DNA of 64,000 nt. Origin: Roseiarcus sp963824475 (GTDB lineage Bacteria; Pseudomonadota; Alphaproteobacteria; Rhizobiales; Beijerinckiaceae). The DNA lies in the NCBI GenBank assembly GCA_963824475.1, contig CAWGPR010000007.1, forward strand, positions 310,001-374,000, in the 5' to 3' direction. A program made the translations under genes and the position numbers. The first letter of the stretch is position 1. Every line of letters starts with the position of its first letter. The notes beneath the pieces were generated by a model. It ran no database searches. It saw only the letters and a program-made list of their open reading frames with translations, and was not told where the DNA came from. This document shows, in pieces, positions 49,503 to 58,678 of this stretch.

Positions 49503-50217
49503 CGGCGCGCCGTTCGTCGGCTGGCAGCGGCAGGAGAACGGCCTCTCGGTTCAGGAAGTTCTGGAGGGCGCCGTATTCGCAATGACCGGCGCCCGCGTGA
49601 CCGCTCATGGCGCAGGGCGCACGGACGCGGGCGTGCATGCGTTTGCGCAGGTCGCGCATGTCGACCTCGAGCGCGACTGGGAGCCATTCCGGCTTAGCGA
49701 GGAACTCAATGCGCTGCTTCAGCCCCATGCCGTAGCGGTGCTCGGCGCCGAGCGTGTGCGCGACGATTTCGACGCCCGGCGCAGCGCCACGGCGCGCCAT
49801 TACCTCTACCGTGTCGTCAATCGCCGCGCGCCGCTCACGCTCGAGCGCGGCCGCGCCTGGCGGGTGAAGCCGCGCCTCGACGCGGCGGCCATGCACGAGG
49901 CGGCGCGCGCGCTCATTGGCCGGCACGATTTCTCCACCTTCCGCGATTCGCAGTGCCAGGCGAAATCGCCGATCCGCACCCTCGACCGGCTCGACGTCAA
50001 GCGCTGCGGCGACGAAATCCTGTTTGAAGCGAGCGCACGGTCGTTCCTGCATCGCCAGGTGCGTTCGATGGTGGGCTCGCTGGTTGAGGTCGGTTCGGGC
50101 CGCTGGAGCGCAGACGAGTTCAAGTCGGCGTTCGAGGCCGCCGACCGCAGCCGCTGCGGGCAGGTGGCTCCCGCTCACGGCCTCTATCTGGTTCGGGTGG
50201 ACTATCCCGAGAAGTAA
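49471..50217 (+). CDS. truA: tRNA pseudouridine(38-40) synthase
   Basis: TruA modifies uridines 38-40 in the anticodon arm of many tRNAs. The 248-residue enzyme has the GRTDAGVHAFAQVAH catalytic motif with the conserved Asp, ARSFLHRQVRSMVGSLVEVG and the terminal APAHGLYLVRVDYP. The ATG at 49471 lies within the 3' end of the MocR gene, an overlap of 32 bases, so translational coupling is possible. In many related genomes truA follows fmt and def; that is not the case here. Confidence 0.95.
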   Translation: MSRFKLILEYDGAPFVGWQRQENGLSVQEVLEGAVFAMTGARVTAHGAGRTDAGVHAFAQVAHVDLERDWEPFRLSEELNALLQPHAVAVLGAERVRDDFDARRSATARHYLYRVVNRRAPLTLERGRAWRVKPRLDAAAMHEAARALIGRHDFSTFRDSQCQAKSPIRTLDRLDVKRCGDEILFEASARSFLHRQVRSMVGSLVEVGSGRWSADEFKSAFEAADRSRCGQVAPAHGLYLVRVDYPEK

Positions 50218-50279
50218 CTGAAGCCGAGTTCCGCCGCGCGTCTATCCTGTTCAGCAAGGCGGGGAGGATGATGGCGCGT

Positions 50280-50576
50280 TCAGCCGCGCCGAACCGCGCC
50301 CCTCAGGGCCTCGTTGATGCGGCGTTGCCACCCCGGCCCGCCGGCCTTGAACGCTTCGATCACGGCCCTGTCCAGGCGGAGGCTGACGAGCTGCTTCGTC
50401 GGGGCCCTCTGTTTGCCGCGCGTGCGTTTCGCGCTCGCGGCCAGCGCGGGGAAGACCTCGGCGAAGGGCTTCGCCTTCGCCATCTCCTCTTCGGTGAACT
50501 CCGGCGTGTCGGAGACGTCTTCGATGTCAGCTTGCGTGTAACCGTGACCCCGTTCGGGCCTAGCTGGAGCGACCAT
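50280..50576 (-). CDS. brnA: BrnA-type antitoxin
   Basis: A 98-residue antitoxin. The DUF4415/BrnA C-terminal ribbon-helix-helix is seen as LVSLRLDRAVIEAFKAGGPGW followed by QRRINEALRG, the DNA- and toxin-binding part. The N-terminal half is acidic (IEDVSDTPEFTEEE). It overlaps brnT by 17 bases, the standard toxin-first order. BrnA represses the operon and neutralises BrnT. The ATG at 50576 gives normal length. Confidence 0.88.
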   Translation of the reverse strand: MVAPARPERGHGYTQADIEDVSDTPEFTEEEMAKAKPFAEVFPALAASAKRTRGKQRAPTKQLVSLRLDRAVIEAFKAGGPGWQRRINEALRGAVRRG

Positions 50577-50823
50577 GCAATAGCCTCCTCTCCTTTCGGT
50601 TCGCCGGGCGCATCGAGATGACAGAGACGGATTCGGTCCCAAGCGGCGCAAAGACGACGACGATCGCACGGCCGCTGCGCATCGACCCCATCGCCTTGAA
50701 CCGTCTGTCCCGAACGGGAGCCACGAACGAATTCACAAAGAATTCAAGCTCCAGGTCCGCAAAGTCCAATCTATGCTTGGCTAGGTTGGCGAGCCGCTTG
50801 GCGTGGTCCCAGGTGACGATCAC
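50560..50823 (-). CDS. brnT: BrnT-type ribonuclease toxin
   Basis: An 87-residue RelE-fold RNase toxin. It starts VTWDHAKRLANLAKHRLDFADL and carries the typical RIISMRPANRKERR-like end (VISMRPANRKERRLLHG) with basic catalytic residues. BrnT cleaves RNA and stalls growth when unopposed; BrnA follows with overlap. Both genes are intact, so the module looks functional. It begins three bases after the dapE stop on the same strand, so read-through from dapE is possible. Confidence 0.88.
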   Translation of the reverse strand: MIVTWDHAKRLANLAKHRLDFADLELEFFVNSFVAPVRDRRFKAMGSMRSGRAIVVVFAPLGTESVSVISMRPANRKERRLLHGRSS

Positions 50824-50825
50824 AT

Positions 50826-52022
50826 CTATTTGTAGCTACGAAATAGTGCGGCGTCAATAGATGGGTGAAAGTAGCGCTCCAGCACGCGCTCATAAATGCG
50901 CGACAGCGCCTCGAGATCGTCGAGCGTGACCCGTTCGTCCACGCCATGGATGGTGGCGTTGACGAGGCCGAGTTCGACCACCGGACACGCGTTCTTGATG
51001 AAGCGCGCGTCGGACGTGCCCCCGCCGGTCGAAAGCGACGGCGTCCGCCCGGTCACGTCCTTGACCGCGGCGGCGACGAGATCGGTGAACGGCCCGGGCT
51101 TGGTCAAGAACGCGACCGCGTTGGTAGGCTCGAAGGTCAGCGTCGCGCGCCCGCGTTCATCCGCCCCTGAAACCCGCCGCTTGATTTCGGCGGCGAGCAA
51201 TTCCGGCCTCCAGAGATCATTGAAGCGGACATTGAATGTGAGCCGCGCCTCGCCCGGAATGACGTTGAAGGCCGGATTGCCGACGTCGACCGAGACCACT
51301 TCCAGATTCGTGGGCCCGAAGTCGGCGTTCCCTTTATCGAGCGGGGGCGAGAAGAGCGCAGTCAGCACAGGCGCCAGCGCCCGGATCGGATTGTCGGCGA
51401 TATGCGGATAGGCTGCGTGGCCCTGGCGGCCGCGGATCGTGATCCGTCCGTTGAGCGAGCCGCGCCGGCCGTGCTTGATGGTGTCGCCGACCGCCGCGAC
51501 AGAGGTCGATTCGCCCAGGATGCAATGATCGAACGCTTCGCCCTTGGCCAGCACCCAGTCGATGAGCTTGACCGTGCCGTTGACCGCCGGGCCTTCCTCG
51601 TCGCCGGTCAAGAGGAAGCTGATTGAGCCGGTGAACGTTTCCCTCGTGATGAAGCGCAAAGCGGCGGCGACCGAGGCGGCGACGCCGCCCTTCATATCGC
51701 AGGCGCCGCGGCCCCAGAGCTCGCCGTCGACGATTTCGCCCGAGAACGGGTCGAACCGCCAGCGCGTCTTGTCGCCGGGCGGCACGACGTCGGTGTGGCC
51801 GGCGAAGGCGAGATTGGGCGAACGAGCGCCGAACCGCGCATAAAGGTTGAGGACCGCGGGCGTTCCCGGCGCCTCGAACGTGACGAGCTCGACCGCGAAT
51901 CCGGCCTGAGCGAGCAGATCGCGCAAGTAGGGCAGGGCGCCGCAGTCGGCCGGCGTCACCGAGGGAAAGCGGATGAGCGCGCGCGCGATCTCGAGCGCCG
52001 AAGGCGGAGCAGGCATGCTCAC
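50826..52022 (-). CDS. dapE: Succinyl-diaminopimelate desuccinylase
   Basis: DapE removes succinate from N-succinyl-LL-diaminopimelate in lysine and peptidoglycan precursor synthesis. The 398-residue M20 metalloenzyme shows FAGHTDVVPPGD with the first zinc ligands, GRGACDMKGGVAA, TGDEEGPAVNGT with the catalytic Glu, and the dimerisation domain (GRRGSLNGRITIRGRQGHAAYPH). The end ERVTLDDLEALSRIYERVLERYF is intact. An ATG two codons later is an equal candidate start. Confidence 0.95.
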   Translation of the reverse strand: MSMPAPPSALEIARALIRFPSVTPADCGALPYLRDLLAQAGFAVELVTFEAPGTPAVLNLYARFGARSPNLAFAGHTDVVPPGDKTRWRFDPFSGEIVDGELWGRGACDMKGGVAASVAAALRFITRETFTGSISFLLTGDEEGPAVNGTVKLIDWVLAKGEAFDHCILGESTSVAAVGDTIKHGRRGSLNGRITIRGRQGHAAYPHIADNPIRALAPVLTALFSPPLDKGNADFGPTNLEVVSVDVGNPAFNVIPGEARLTFNVRFNDLWRPELLAAEIKRRVSGADERGRATLTFEPTNAVAFLTKPGPFTDLVAAAVKDVTGRTPSLSTGGGTSDARFIKNACPVVELGLVNATIHGVDERVTLDDLEALSRIYERVLERYFHPSIDAALFRSYK

Positions 52023-52037
52023 GCTCTCGCGACGCCG

Positions 52038-52619
52038 CTACCTCGGCCGCATTTCGCGCACCGGCGCGGCCCAATCGAGGCCGACGTCGTAGATCGGCGG
52101 CTCGGTGTTCGACAGAAGATTCCATAAGCCCGTGTGGGGGCTGCGCTTCAAGGACTTGATCAGGACCCGCCCGTCGCTCAGACCGCAGACGCACATGCGC
52201 CCGACAAGACTATCGTCCGGCGGATTGTGGATGTCGTCATAGAAGACGAGCCAGTTGTCGAACAGCACGCCTAGCGAATGGCCGCGGATCTGCACCGCGA
52301 CCGTCGTCGGCTTCGAGTCGAGAGGCGCGTCGACGTCATCGAACGGCCCCTGGCCGTCAGCGTAGAAATGCGCGACCGCGCCCGCGCCGACATAGCCGAT
52401 CAGCGGCGCGCTGGGCGGCCGCGGCGGTCCGCCGCCAATGAGGCGCGGCGGCTCGATGCCGAGATATTCGGACACGATCGCGATCTCGTCGGCGCGCAGG
52501 CGGCGGTGGCCGTTGAGAAGGTCGGTGACGGCGGAGGGCGAGCGGCCGAGCGCCTTGGCGAGCCCGCTCCGGGTTTTGGCGGTCCTTTTGAGGCCGATGC
52601 GGATCCAGTCGACGGTCAA
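52038..52619 (-). CDS. XRE-family repressor with S24 peptidase-like domain
   Basis: A 193-residue CI/LexA-like regulator. The N-terminal helix-turn-helix (KTRSGLAKALGRSPSAVTDLLNGHR) is followed by a linker with an AGAVAH-type cleavage-site region (YVGAGAVAHF) and an S24-like fold (VRGHSLGVLF-like VQIRGHSLGVLFDN, then GRVLIKSLKR containing the lysine position). In this group the Ser is in GHSL and the Lys in LIKSL, consistent with autocleavage. It is the probable repressor of the divergent promoter at 52768. Such genes are common as phage-derived regulators and also as chromosomal ones. Confidence 0.82.
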   Translation of the reverse strand: MTVDWIRIGLKRTAKTRSGLAKALGRSPSAVTDLLNGHRRLRADEIAIVSEYLGIEPPRLIGGGPPRPPSAPLIGYVGAGAVAHFYADGQGPFDDVDAPLDSKPTTVAVQIRGHSLGVLFDNWLVFYDDIHNPPDDSLVGRMCVCGLSDGRVLIKSLKRSPHTGLWNLLSNTEPPIYDVGLDWAAPVREMRPR

Positions 52620-52711
52620 GGTTGAAAATCCTCCAATTCTCTATCCCCAAGCGAATTGCGAGCGGCGCGCGGGGCGCTTTCCGGCCCCGAGGGGTTCGCC
52701 AACTCACCTCA

Positions 52712-52741
52712 TTTTTCGAAATTAACCTAATTTCCGAAAAA
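52712..52741. promoter_or_regulatory. Palindromic operator near the S24 repressor gene
   Basis: TTTTTCGAAATTA at 52712-52724 and TAATTTCCGAAAAA at 52728-52741 form an inverted repeat with one unpaired base. It is 93 bases upstream of the repressor start, in an AT-rich island within a GC-rich region, and could be the repressor's own site. Confidence 0.55.
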
Positions 52742-52767
52742 CCGCAATGCAAAAAACCAGAATATGA

Positions 52768-52804
52768 TTGACACGTGCTTCTGTTTTACCGATAGTGAAC
52801 AGAA
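52768..52804 (+). promoter_or_regulatory. Strong promoter with embedded operator for the 52844 gene
   Basis: TTGACA at 52768-52773 is followed after exactly 17 bases by GATAGT at 52791-52796. TTCTGTT at 52779-52785 and AACAGAA at 52798-52804 are perfect 7-bp inverted arms around the spacer and -10 box. Binding there would occlude polymerase. Repression by the divergent XRE-S24 protein is inferred. Confidence 0.65.
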
Positions 52805-52843
52805 CGGGAACATAGCACGGCAAAAACAGAAAGGGCAAGCTTG

Positions 52844-53773
52844 ATGAGAACGTCCCCACCCCGTCGCCGCCGTCCGCCAAAAGTCGACACCGAGCGGGCG
52901 TTGGCCATGCGCGCCTCCGCCCGCCATCTCAAGGATTTGCGGCGCGGCCAACGCCAGCCGCCGGCGGACGTCTCGGTCAACGAGCGCGGGGCGCCGAAGT
53001 TCGTTCCCCCGATCATCGAGCAATCCTATTGCACCTCGCCCGCGGCCTTGTGTGTTGAACTCGCGGAGCTGGGGGACCGGGCGCAGTTGGCGGACTCGGT
53101 GGAGCTGGCGAAGCTGGCGGAACTGGGCGCGGAACTGACCGAGCTGGACGCGGAATTGGCGGGAGCTGCTCAAATGAGCAGCTCCCGCAAGACCAGCAAG
53201 CGCACGCGCAAATCGCCGCAGGAACTGCTCGACGCGGTTCAAGAGCGGCTCGACGCGACCCCCGAACGGCTCGCTCGCGCCAAGGATGCCGGGCAGACGC
53301 CGACCCTCGACGCCGGCCGGACGCGCCGGATGCTCGATCCGTTCGACACCATGCGCGCCAACCGGCTGCTCGCGCCGAACGATCCGAAGCTCAACGACAT
53401 TCGCTGGCTGGTCGGCGAATCGCTGCGCCGCACCCATAACCGCGCGAGGCTCGGTCAATTGCGCGCGGTCGCGCCCGACCGCCTGGGCTCGACCGGCTTC
53501 GGCCCCCGCCCCGGCCTGCCGCAGTCCGAACTCGCCCTCCACGCCCGCGACAAATTGCGGGACGCCGAGGAGCGGGTCGGCCCGCACGCCTGGCCGATCG
53601 TAACCCGCATCGTGATCGAGGGCGCGGGCGTGCGCGAGTGCCGCGGCTTCGTCCCCGAACTCGCGACGCCGTGGCGGGCCGACGCGGTGGTCTCCGACCG
53701 GCTGCGGGTCGCGCTCGACATGATCGGCGGGCTGATGGGGGTCACGTCGAGGCGGGACAAGCGAGGGGGCTGA
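52844..53773 (+). CDS. Uncharacterised protein with DUF6456-like C-terminus
   Basis: A 309-residue protein starting at ATG 52844 with AAGGG upstream and a strong promoter 70 bases ahead. The first 75 residues are very basic. Residues about 76-108 are a leucine- and glutamate-rich segment with short internal repeats (ELAELGDRAQLADSVELAK and similar). The last 110 residues have the pattern of the alphaproteobacterial DUF6456 helix bundle: a helical ESLRRTHNRARL, ARDKLRDAEERVGPHAWPIVTRI, then DAVVSDRLRVALDMIGGLMG. An internal ATG at 53173 preceded by GGGAG could give a shorter product of just this part. Function is unknown; DNA binding is plausible. Confidence 0.6.
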   Translation: MRTSPPRRRRPPKVDTERALAMRASARHLKDLRRGQRQPPADVSVNERGAPKFVPPIIEQSYCTSPAALCVELAELGDRAQLADSVELAKLAELGAELTELDAELAGAAQMSSSRKTSKRTRKSPQELLDAVQERLDATPERLARAKDAGQTPTLDAGRTRRMLDPFDTMRANRLLAPNDPKLNDIRWLVGESLRRTHNRARLGQLRAVAPDRLGSTGFGPRPGLPQSELALHARDKLRDAEERVGPHAWPIVTRIVIEGAGVRECRGFVPELATPWRADAVVSDRLRVALDMIGGLMGVTSRRDKRGG

Positions 53774-53830
53774 CGGCGCCTCGCCAGGCCTTAGTCGAGA
53801 ACGGAAAACCTCAACAGGAGCATGAACCTT

Positions 53831-54049
53831 ATGACTTTCAACATCGTCGCCATGATTTGCGTCGCGGGCATGAGCCCGGCCGACTGCAGCCCAGCGCCGG
53901 GCTTCTCGCGAGACGTCGCCATCATCGGCCAAGCGTCAAACGAGCTCTGGTGCCTGGGCGAAGCGCAGATGGACGCCGCGAAGAGCGCGCCGTTCCGCAA
54001 TCTCGCGGAAGGCGAGTTCATCAAGATCATGTGCGTCAGAAACGGGTGA
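53831..54049 (+). CDS. Small hypothetical protein with N-terminal hydrophobic segment
   Basis: A 72-residue protein with a short hydrophobic start (MTFNIVAMICVAGMSPADC), four cysteines in total and a C-terminal helix ending EGEFIKIMCVRNG. The ATG at 53831 is preferred over 53822 because AGGAG lies about ten bases upstream of it. Short proteins beginning this way with a terminal FxKIxCVR occur in other alphaproteobacteria but have no assigned role. The cysteines could form disulphides if exported. Confidence 0.55.
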   Translation: MTFNIVAMICVAGMSPADCSPAPGFSRDVAIIGQASNELWCLGEAQMDAAKSAPFRNLAEGEFIKIMCVRNG

Positions 54050-54086
54050 TCGTCCTCCCGTAGGTACTTGCGCAGGAGCAAAGGCG

Positions 54087-54395
54087 TTGAACCAAATTCA
54101 AAGATTGAGAGAGGGTCAGTATTTTCACGTGGCTGACGTCAAGGTGGTGCTTTCGAAGTTGCTCGATGGAGGCCGCTTGGAGCTATACGTTCCCGAGACC
54201 CGGCATCGTTATGAAGTTGGCCTGGAAGAACCGGTCTGGATGAAGGAAGTCGAGGACGTTTGTTTTCAATCGGGCGGTTGGGCTCGGTCGGGGGTAGCCA
54301 ACGTCATCATTGACGCCCCGAAAGAAATCCCTGTCACACGACATGGTGTGTACTGGGGTCCCTCGTTCTGGTCCGCGGAACGATTGGCGTCCTGA
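54087..54395 (+). CDS. Hypothetical protein
   Basis: A 102-residue frame with TTG start (AGGAG about nine bases upstream). The composition is natural: alternating beta and polar segments (FHVADVKVVLSKLLDGGRLELYV, then RHRYEVGLEEPVWM) and no Arg/Ser excess. Two Trp-rich turns near the end (VYWGPSFWSAE). The base composition is lower in GC than neighbours, fitting accessory DNA. I recognise no family. Confidence 0.5.
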   Translation: MNQIQRLREGQYFHVADVKVVLSKLLDGGRLELYVPETRHRYEVGLEEPVWMKEVEDVCFQSGGWARSGVANVIIDAPKEIPVTRHGVYWGPSFWSAERLAS

Positions 54396-54457
54396 GGCTC
54401 CTGAAAACCATTGAATCGCGCGCAACGCTAGCGTCTCCGCCGAATAAAGGTCGATAG

Positions 54458-55063
54458 ATGACGACTGACCGATCGCCCATTTGGATTGGCCTTGCCGATC
54501 TTCTCCTCTGCATCCTTTCCGTTGTCATCGTCGCGGTGGCGCCGACCAAGGCAAAAGTCGACGGCGTCAAGCCGAAGGCGGAATTTCTCATCACCGCCGA
54601 CTGGAAGGTCGAGCTCGATTCCGACGTCGACCTCTGGGTTGTCGGCCCTGAGAAAAAGCCCGTGTTCTATGGCTCGCGCGAGGTTGGATGCGCCTCGCTC
54701 GATCGCGACAGCCTTGGCTATTCGACGTCTGAGATCACGCTCGCCGACGGCTCGGTTGTTCAAGCCGAATTGAACAAGGAGACGACCACCATCCGCTGCA
54801 TCGCGCCGGGCCATTATGACATCGGGGTCAATCTCTATTCGGATCGAGAACTCGCCAAGGGCGCAACGTCGATCCCCGTGCGGGTCGAAATCACCGGCCT
54901 CAATCCGCGGGTCACGGTGCTCTCCGCAAAGGACGTCGCCCTCGATCAGGTCGGGCAGACCATCAATGTCTTAAGCTTTGATCTCACCCAGGACGGCAAG
55001 ATCAAGCTCACCGACCCGCCGCTCGAGCCGATCACCGACGCCTACAGGGGCGGCAAGCCATGA
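54458..55063 (+). CDS. Single-pass membrane protein with periplasmic domain
   Basis: A 201-residue protein with one N-terminal helix directly after a short polar head (IWIGLADLLLCILSVVIVAVA). The topology and the LADLLL start recall ExbD/MotB-type anchors, where a conserved Asp sits in the helix (here Asp14). The remaining 165 residues are predicted beta-rich periplasmic (LDSDVDLWVVGPEKKPVFYG, GHYDIGVNLYSDRELAKGA). There is no peptidoglycan-binding OmpA-like domain. No partner with four-helix MotA/ExbB shape is seen in the window. Function unknown. Confidence 0.65.
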   Translation: MTTDRSPIWIGLADLLLCILSVVIVAVAPTKAKVDGVKPKAEFLITADWKVELDSDVDLWVVGPEKKPVFYGSREVGCASLDRDSLGYSTSEITLADGSVVQAELNKETTTIRCIAPGHYDIGVNLYSDRELAKGATSIPVRVEITGLNPRVTVLSAKDVALDQVGQTINVLSFDLTQDGKIKLTDPPLEPITDAYRGGKP

Positions 55064-55127
55064 GCGAGCGGCAGGTCGGAGCCCATTCGACGCCATTGCG
55101 CGCCAACCCGCGCCGCCCCCCGCGTCC

Positions 55128-58100
55128 CTACCAGATGAGCTCATAGAGCCGATGGGTCCCGGCCAGGCCCTTGAGCGGCCTCTCGCCGGCCGGCGCGAAG
55201 CGCAGATCGCCCGCGCTCGCCGCAACGTCGTGGAGCGTCGACGACACCAGGATCTGCCCGCCTTGCGCGAGCGCGGAGATGCGCGCGGCGAGAATCACCG
55301 CCTTGCCGAAGAAATCCGTTGATTCCCGCACCGCCTCGCCGACGTGCAGGCCGATCCTGACCTGGATCGGTAGATCGGGGTGGCTGGCGGAATAGGCGGC
55401 GAACGCCCGTTGCAGCGCGATCGCGCATAATACGGCGCGCCGGACGCTGGAGAAGGCGATCATGAAGCTGTCGCCGAAGGTCTGGACCTCATGCCCCCGG
55501 TGCGCGGCGATTTCGCGGCGAAAGATCTCGTTATGGGTCCTGATGAGTTCGCTCCCGCGCAAGTCTCCGAGCTTCTCGTACAGCGCCGTCGAATTCGACG
55601 ATGTCGGAGAACATCATCGTGACGGTGCCGTCCAGCGAGGGGAGGGCGCGCACCTCGTCGCTGTGCGAGAGCGCTGACGCCGCGACCCTGTCAAGGGCGC
55701 CGTCGTCGGGCTCAATCCGCGCCCCTCCCAGCGAGGGGGCTTCGACCTTCGCTCCGCTCTCGGCCAAGCCTTCCGCTATCGCCGCGACCGGCTCGCGATG
55801 CGCGGGCGCCGGGCGATCGGCGCCAAGGCGCTCAAGTTTCAGCTTGACGCGAACGAGGTTCAGCCCCTCCGCCGTCCGGCGCGCCGAGGCGATGAGCGCG
55901 CCCGCCCGCTCCGCGTCATCACCTTGAGCCCGGGCGAGAAGCAGCTTTGCAAGCTCGCATTCGGTGTGCGTCAGCGCCAGCGTGGCGCGGATACGCGCGT
56001 TGGCGGCGAGCGCGGTCTCAAAATGCGCCTTCGCCTCGTCGAAGCGCCCGAGCAGCGCGGCGAGCCTGCCGAGAGCGGAGGCGATCGAGCCGTATGTGTG
56101 GTACCACCCGAGCATGGCGTTGCGCGCCGAATAGGGCCCGAGCAATCGATAAAGGACCTCAGCGTGTTTGGCTTCGCCGAGATCGACGCAAATTTCGGCC
56201 AGCACGAACATGGACGCGAGCCAGTTCCAGTCGCGCGGCACCCGATCGAACTCGTCCTGGGCCAGGCTTTCGAATTCCGTTCGCGCCTCGCCCAGACGTT
56301 CGAGCTGGACGAGCGCCAGCTGCAGCCCGCAGCGGGCAAACACGATGAGCGGATTTTGCCCGATGTAAGCTCGCAGCTGCGGCTCGAGCTCGCCGAGCCG
56401 GCCGAGCTCCCACATGGCCATCCCGTGCTGGACCAGGAACGCGTTGAGGGTCAGCGGCCGAGCGCTCTGCTGGCCAGCGATGAAGCCCTGCTGGGCCAGC
56501 GACGCCGCGTCGGCGAGCCGTCCGTCCATGAGCGCGCGCATCCCTTGCAGCAGGAGCCCGCGCTTGAAGCGGTCCTTGAGCTCCGCCTCGGCGATCAGAT
56601 ATTCCCGCAAGCCTAAGTCCGCGCCGGCGATGTCGCCTGCTTCGACAAGATCGGTGACCCGATAGAAGCGCGCTTCGAGCGCGAAGTCGCGCTCGCGCGC
56701 CCGCTCGGCCACCGCGATCGCCTCGCGCCCGTCGGCGAGCCGCTGCTCGAGGCTGTCCGGATTTCGAAGCGAAAGGTGCCGGCCCCATAGCGCGACGATG
56801 AGCGTGTGCGGGTCGTCGAGCCGCCGCGCCATCTCGACGGCCTCCTGGCATAGCGCGACCGAGCGCTCCCGGTTGGCCCAGTAGAGCTCGATGCCGAGCC
56901 GCGCCAGAGCCTGCCCGCGCAGCGGACTGTCCGAATCGCCAAGCCTCTCCAGCGCTTCGTTGAGCAGGCGGACGAGCTCGGGATCGCTCTCGCCGGAATT
57001 GCTGACGCCGCGTCCCGCCGCCACCGCGGCCCGGGCGAACGGCTTGGGCCGATTGACGCGGCGCGCCAGTTCGATCGCCTCCAGGCAGGTCTTGCGCGCC
57101 TCCGCGAAATCGCCGCTCCTGGCCTGAGCCTCGCCGAGGTCGCACATCAGCTCGGCCTTCAGCGGCTCGTCGCCGCCGGGTTTCAGCGCCAGCGCGTCGA
57201 TGGCGTTGCGCAGGTGTTGGGCCGCCTCCTCATAGGCGAGCTGCCGCTCCGCCGCGCGCGCGGCCTGGCGCGAATAGTCGGCCGCGAGCTCGGCGTCGGC
57301 GGGCGACGCGCTGCGGCAGTAATGGAAGGCGATCTCGGCGAACGGCGGGGACTCCGCGCTATGCGCGCGGATCGCCTCGGCGACGGCGCGATGCAGCGCG
57401 CGGCGGCGCGCCGCCGGGAGGGCGTCGTAGAGCGCTTCGCGAATCAACGCATGGCGGAAGCTGTAAAGGCCCCGGCCGCCTCGCGTCTCGCCGATGAGCT
57501 CAAGCGCGGCGGCGCGATCGAGGACATCGATCAGGGCGTCGGGCGGCTTGCCCGTCGCCGCCGCGAGCGCATTGAGGGAGAACTCCCGGCCGAGCACGGA
57601 GGCGACGTCGAGCGTCTGACGCGCGTCGTCCGGCAACGGCTGCGTCAGCCGCTTGATGAATTCGCTGACGCCGCGAGGGATGTTGAGCAGAGCGGGCCCG
57701 GCGGGCTCGCCGCCTGCGAGCTGCCCGTCCGCCGCCATTTGGCGAAGCACCTCATGCAGGAAGAACGGATTGCCTTCGGTCATGTCGCGCAGCTGGTGGA
57801 CGAGCGAACTGGCCGCCCGCACGCCCCAGGTGCGCTCGACGAACTCGCCGATGTCGGTTTCGCCAAGCCCTCGCAAAGGCAGCACCAGACCCTCGCGCTC
57901 GGCCTCGGTGATGAGCGCGGCGAGCTCCGGCAAATGCTTGACTTCGACCTCGCGGTAGGTGGCGACGATCGTCGCCCGCATGGTGCGGATTTGCCGCGAG
58001 ACGGCGACGAGCATCATAAGCGAGGTCGGATCGGCGGCGTGCAGGTCATCGAGGATGATGAGCAAAGGCTGCGTCTCGGCCGCCCTCCGCAGGAACGAGG

Positions 58101-58539
58101 CGACCGAATCGAACAGGCGGAACCTGGCCTTTTCGGGCTGGGCCAGCGAGGCGCTCGGCGGCTCAGGCAGGCCGCCGACCCGCTCGTGAACTTCCGGCGC
58201 GATCTGCGCGATGTCCGCTGCGTCGGACCCGAGCCAGCCGGAGAGCGCTCCGGGCTCCGCGTCGGCGATCAGGCGCCGCAAGGCCTGCACCCAGGGCCAG
58301 TAGGGCGGCGCGCCCCCATGTTCCCAGCACCGGCCCCACAGCGCCCGCGCGCCTCTCCGCTCGGCGTAAGCCGCGGCCTGCCGGGCGAGCCGGCTCTTGC
58401 CGACGCCCGGTTCGCCCGAAACGGTCAACAAGCGCCCTTCCGACGCCAACGTCCCGTCGATCGCCGCGGTGAGTTCGGCGACCTCATGCACGCGGTCGAC
58501 GAAGGCTTCCCGATAGCGATTGGGCCCTTGCTCACGCAT
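55128..58539 (-). CDS. AAA-TPR-class III nucleotide cyclase, interrupted by one extra base
   Basis: Restored length is about 1136 residues. Residues 42-49 are a Walker A loop (GEPGVGKS), 159-167 a Walker B strand (LLIILDDLH), followed by a large STAND-type NTPase module, then about 400 residues of tetratricopeptide helices (LRNAIDALALKPGG onward) and finally a class III adenylate/guanylate cyclase domain (TVTMMFSDIVES, then RGHEVQTFGDSFM and LHVGEAV). The frame breaks at 55590-55597: CGAATTCG stands where CGATTCG (CGAATCG on the coding strand) is needed. Cyclase-AAA-TPR proteins usually carry the cyclase at the N-terminus; here it is C-terminal. Whether it makes cAMP is unproven. Divergent from the SnoaL-like gene. 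Confidence 0.82.
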
Positions 58540-58678
58540 GCGCAGTGGATTCCGCCGCCTGGCCGTTATGTTGACAAATTTTAACGGGCGATGCTAGCCT
58601 TTATGCTTGGGGGAAGCCTTTCGGCGCACTTAAAAACCGGCCGGCGCCAATTGGCTGCGAGAACGCAGGGAGGGAGCT

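Noticed and set aside
55060..55146. 28-codon frame overlapping the stop of the 54458 gene
   Set aside because: Too short, ends in the convergent cyclase 3' end, and neither reading nor any single-base correction gives a recognisable protein.
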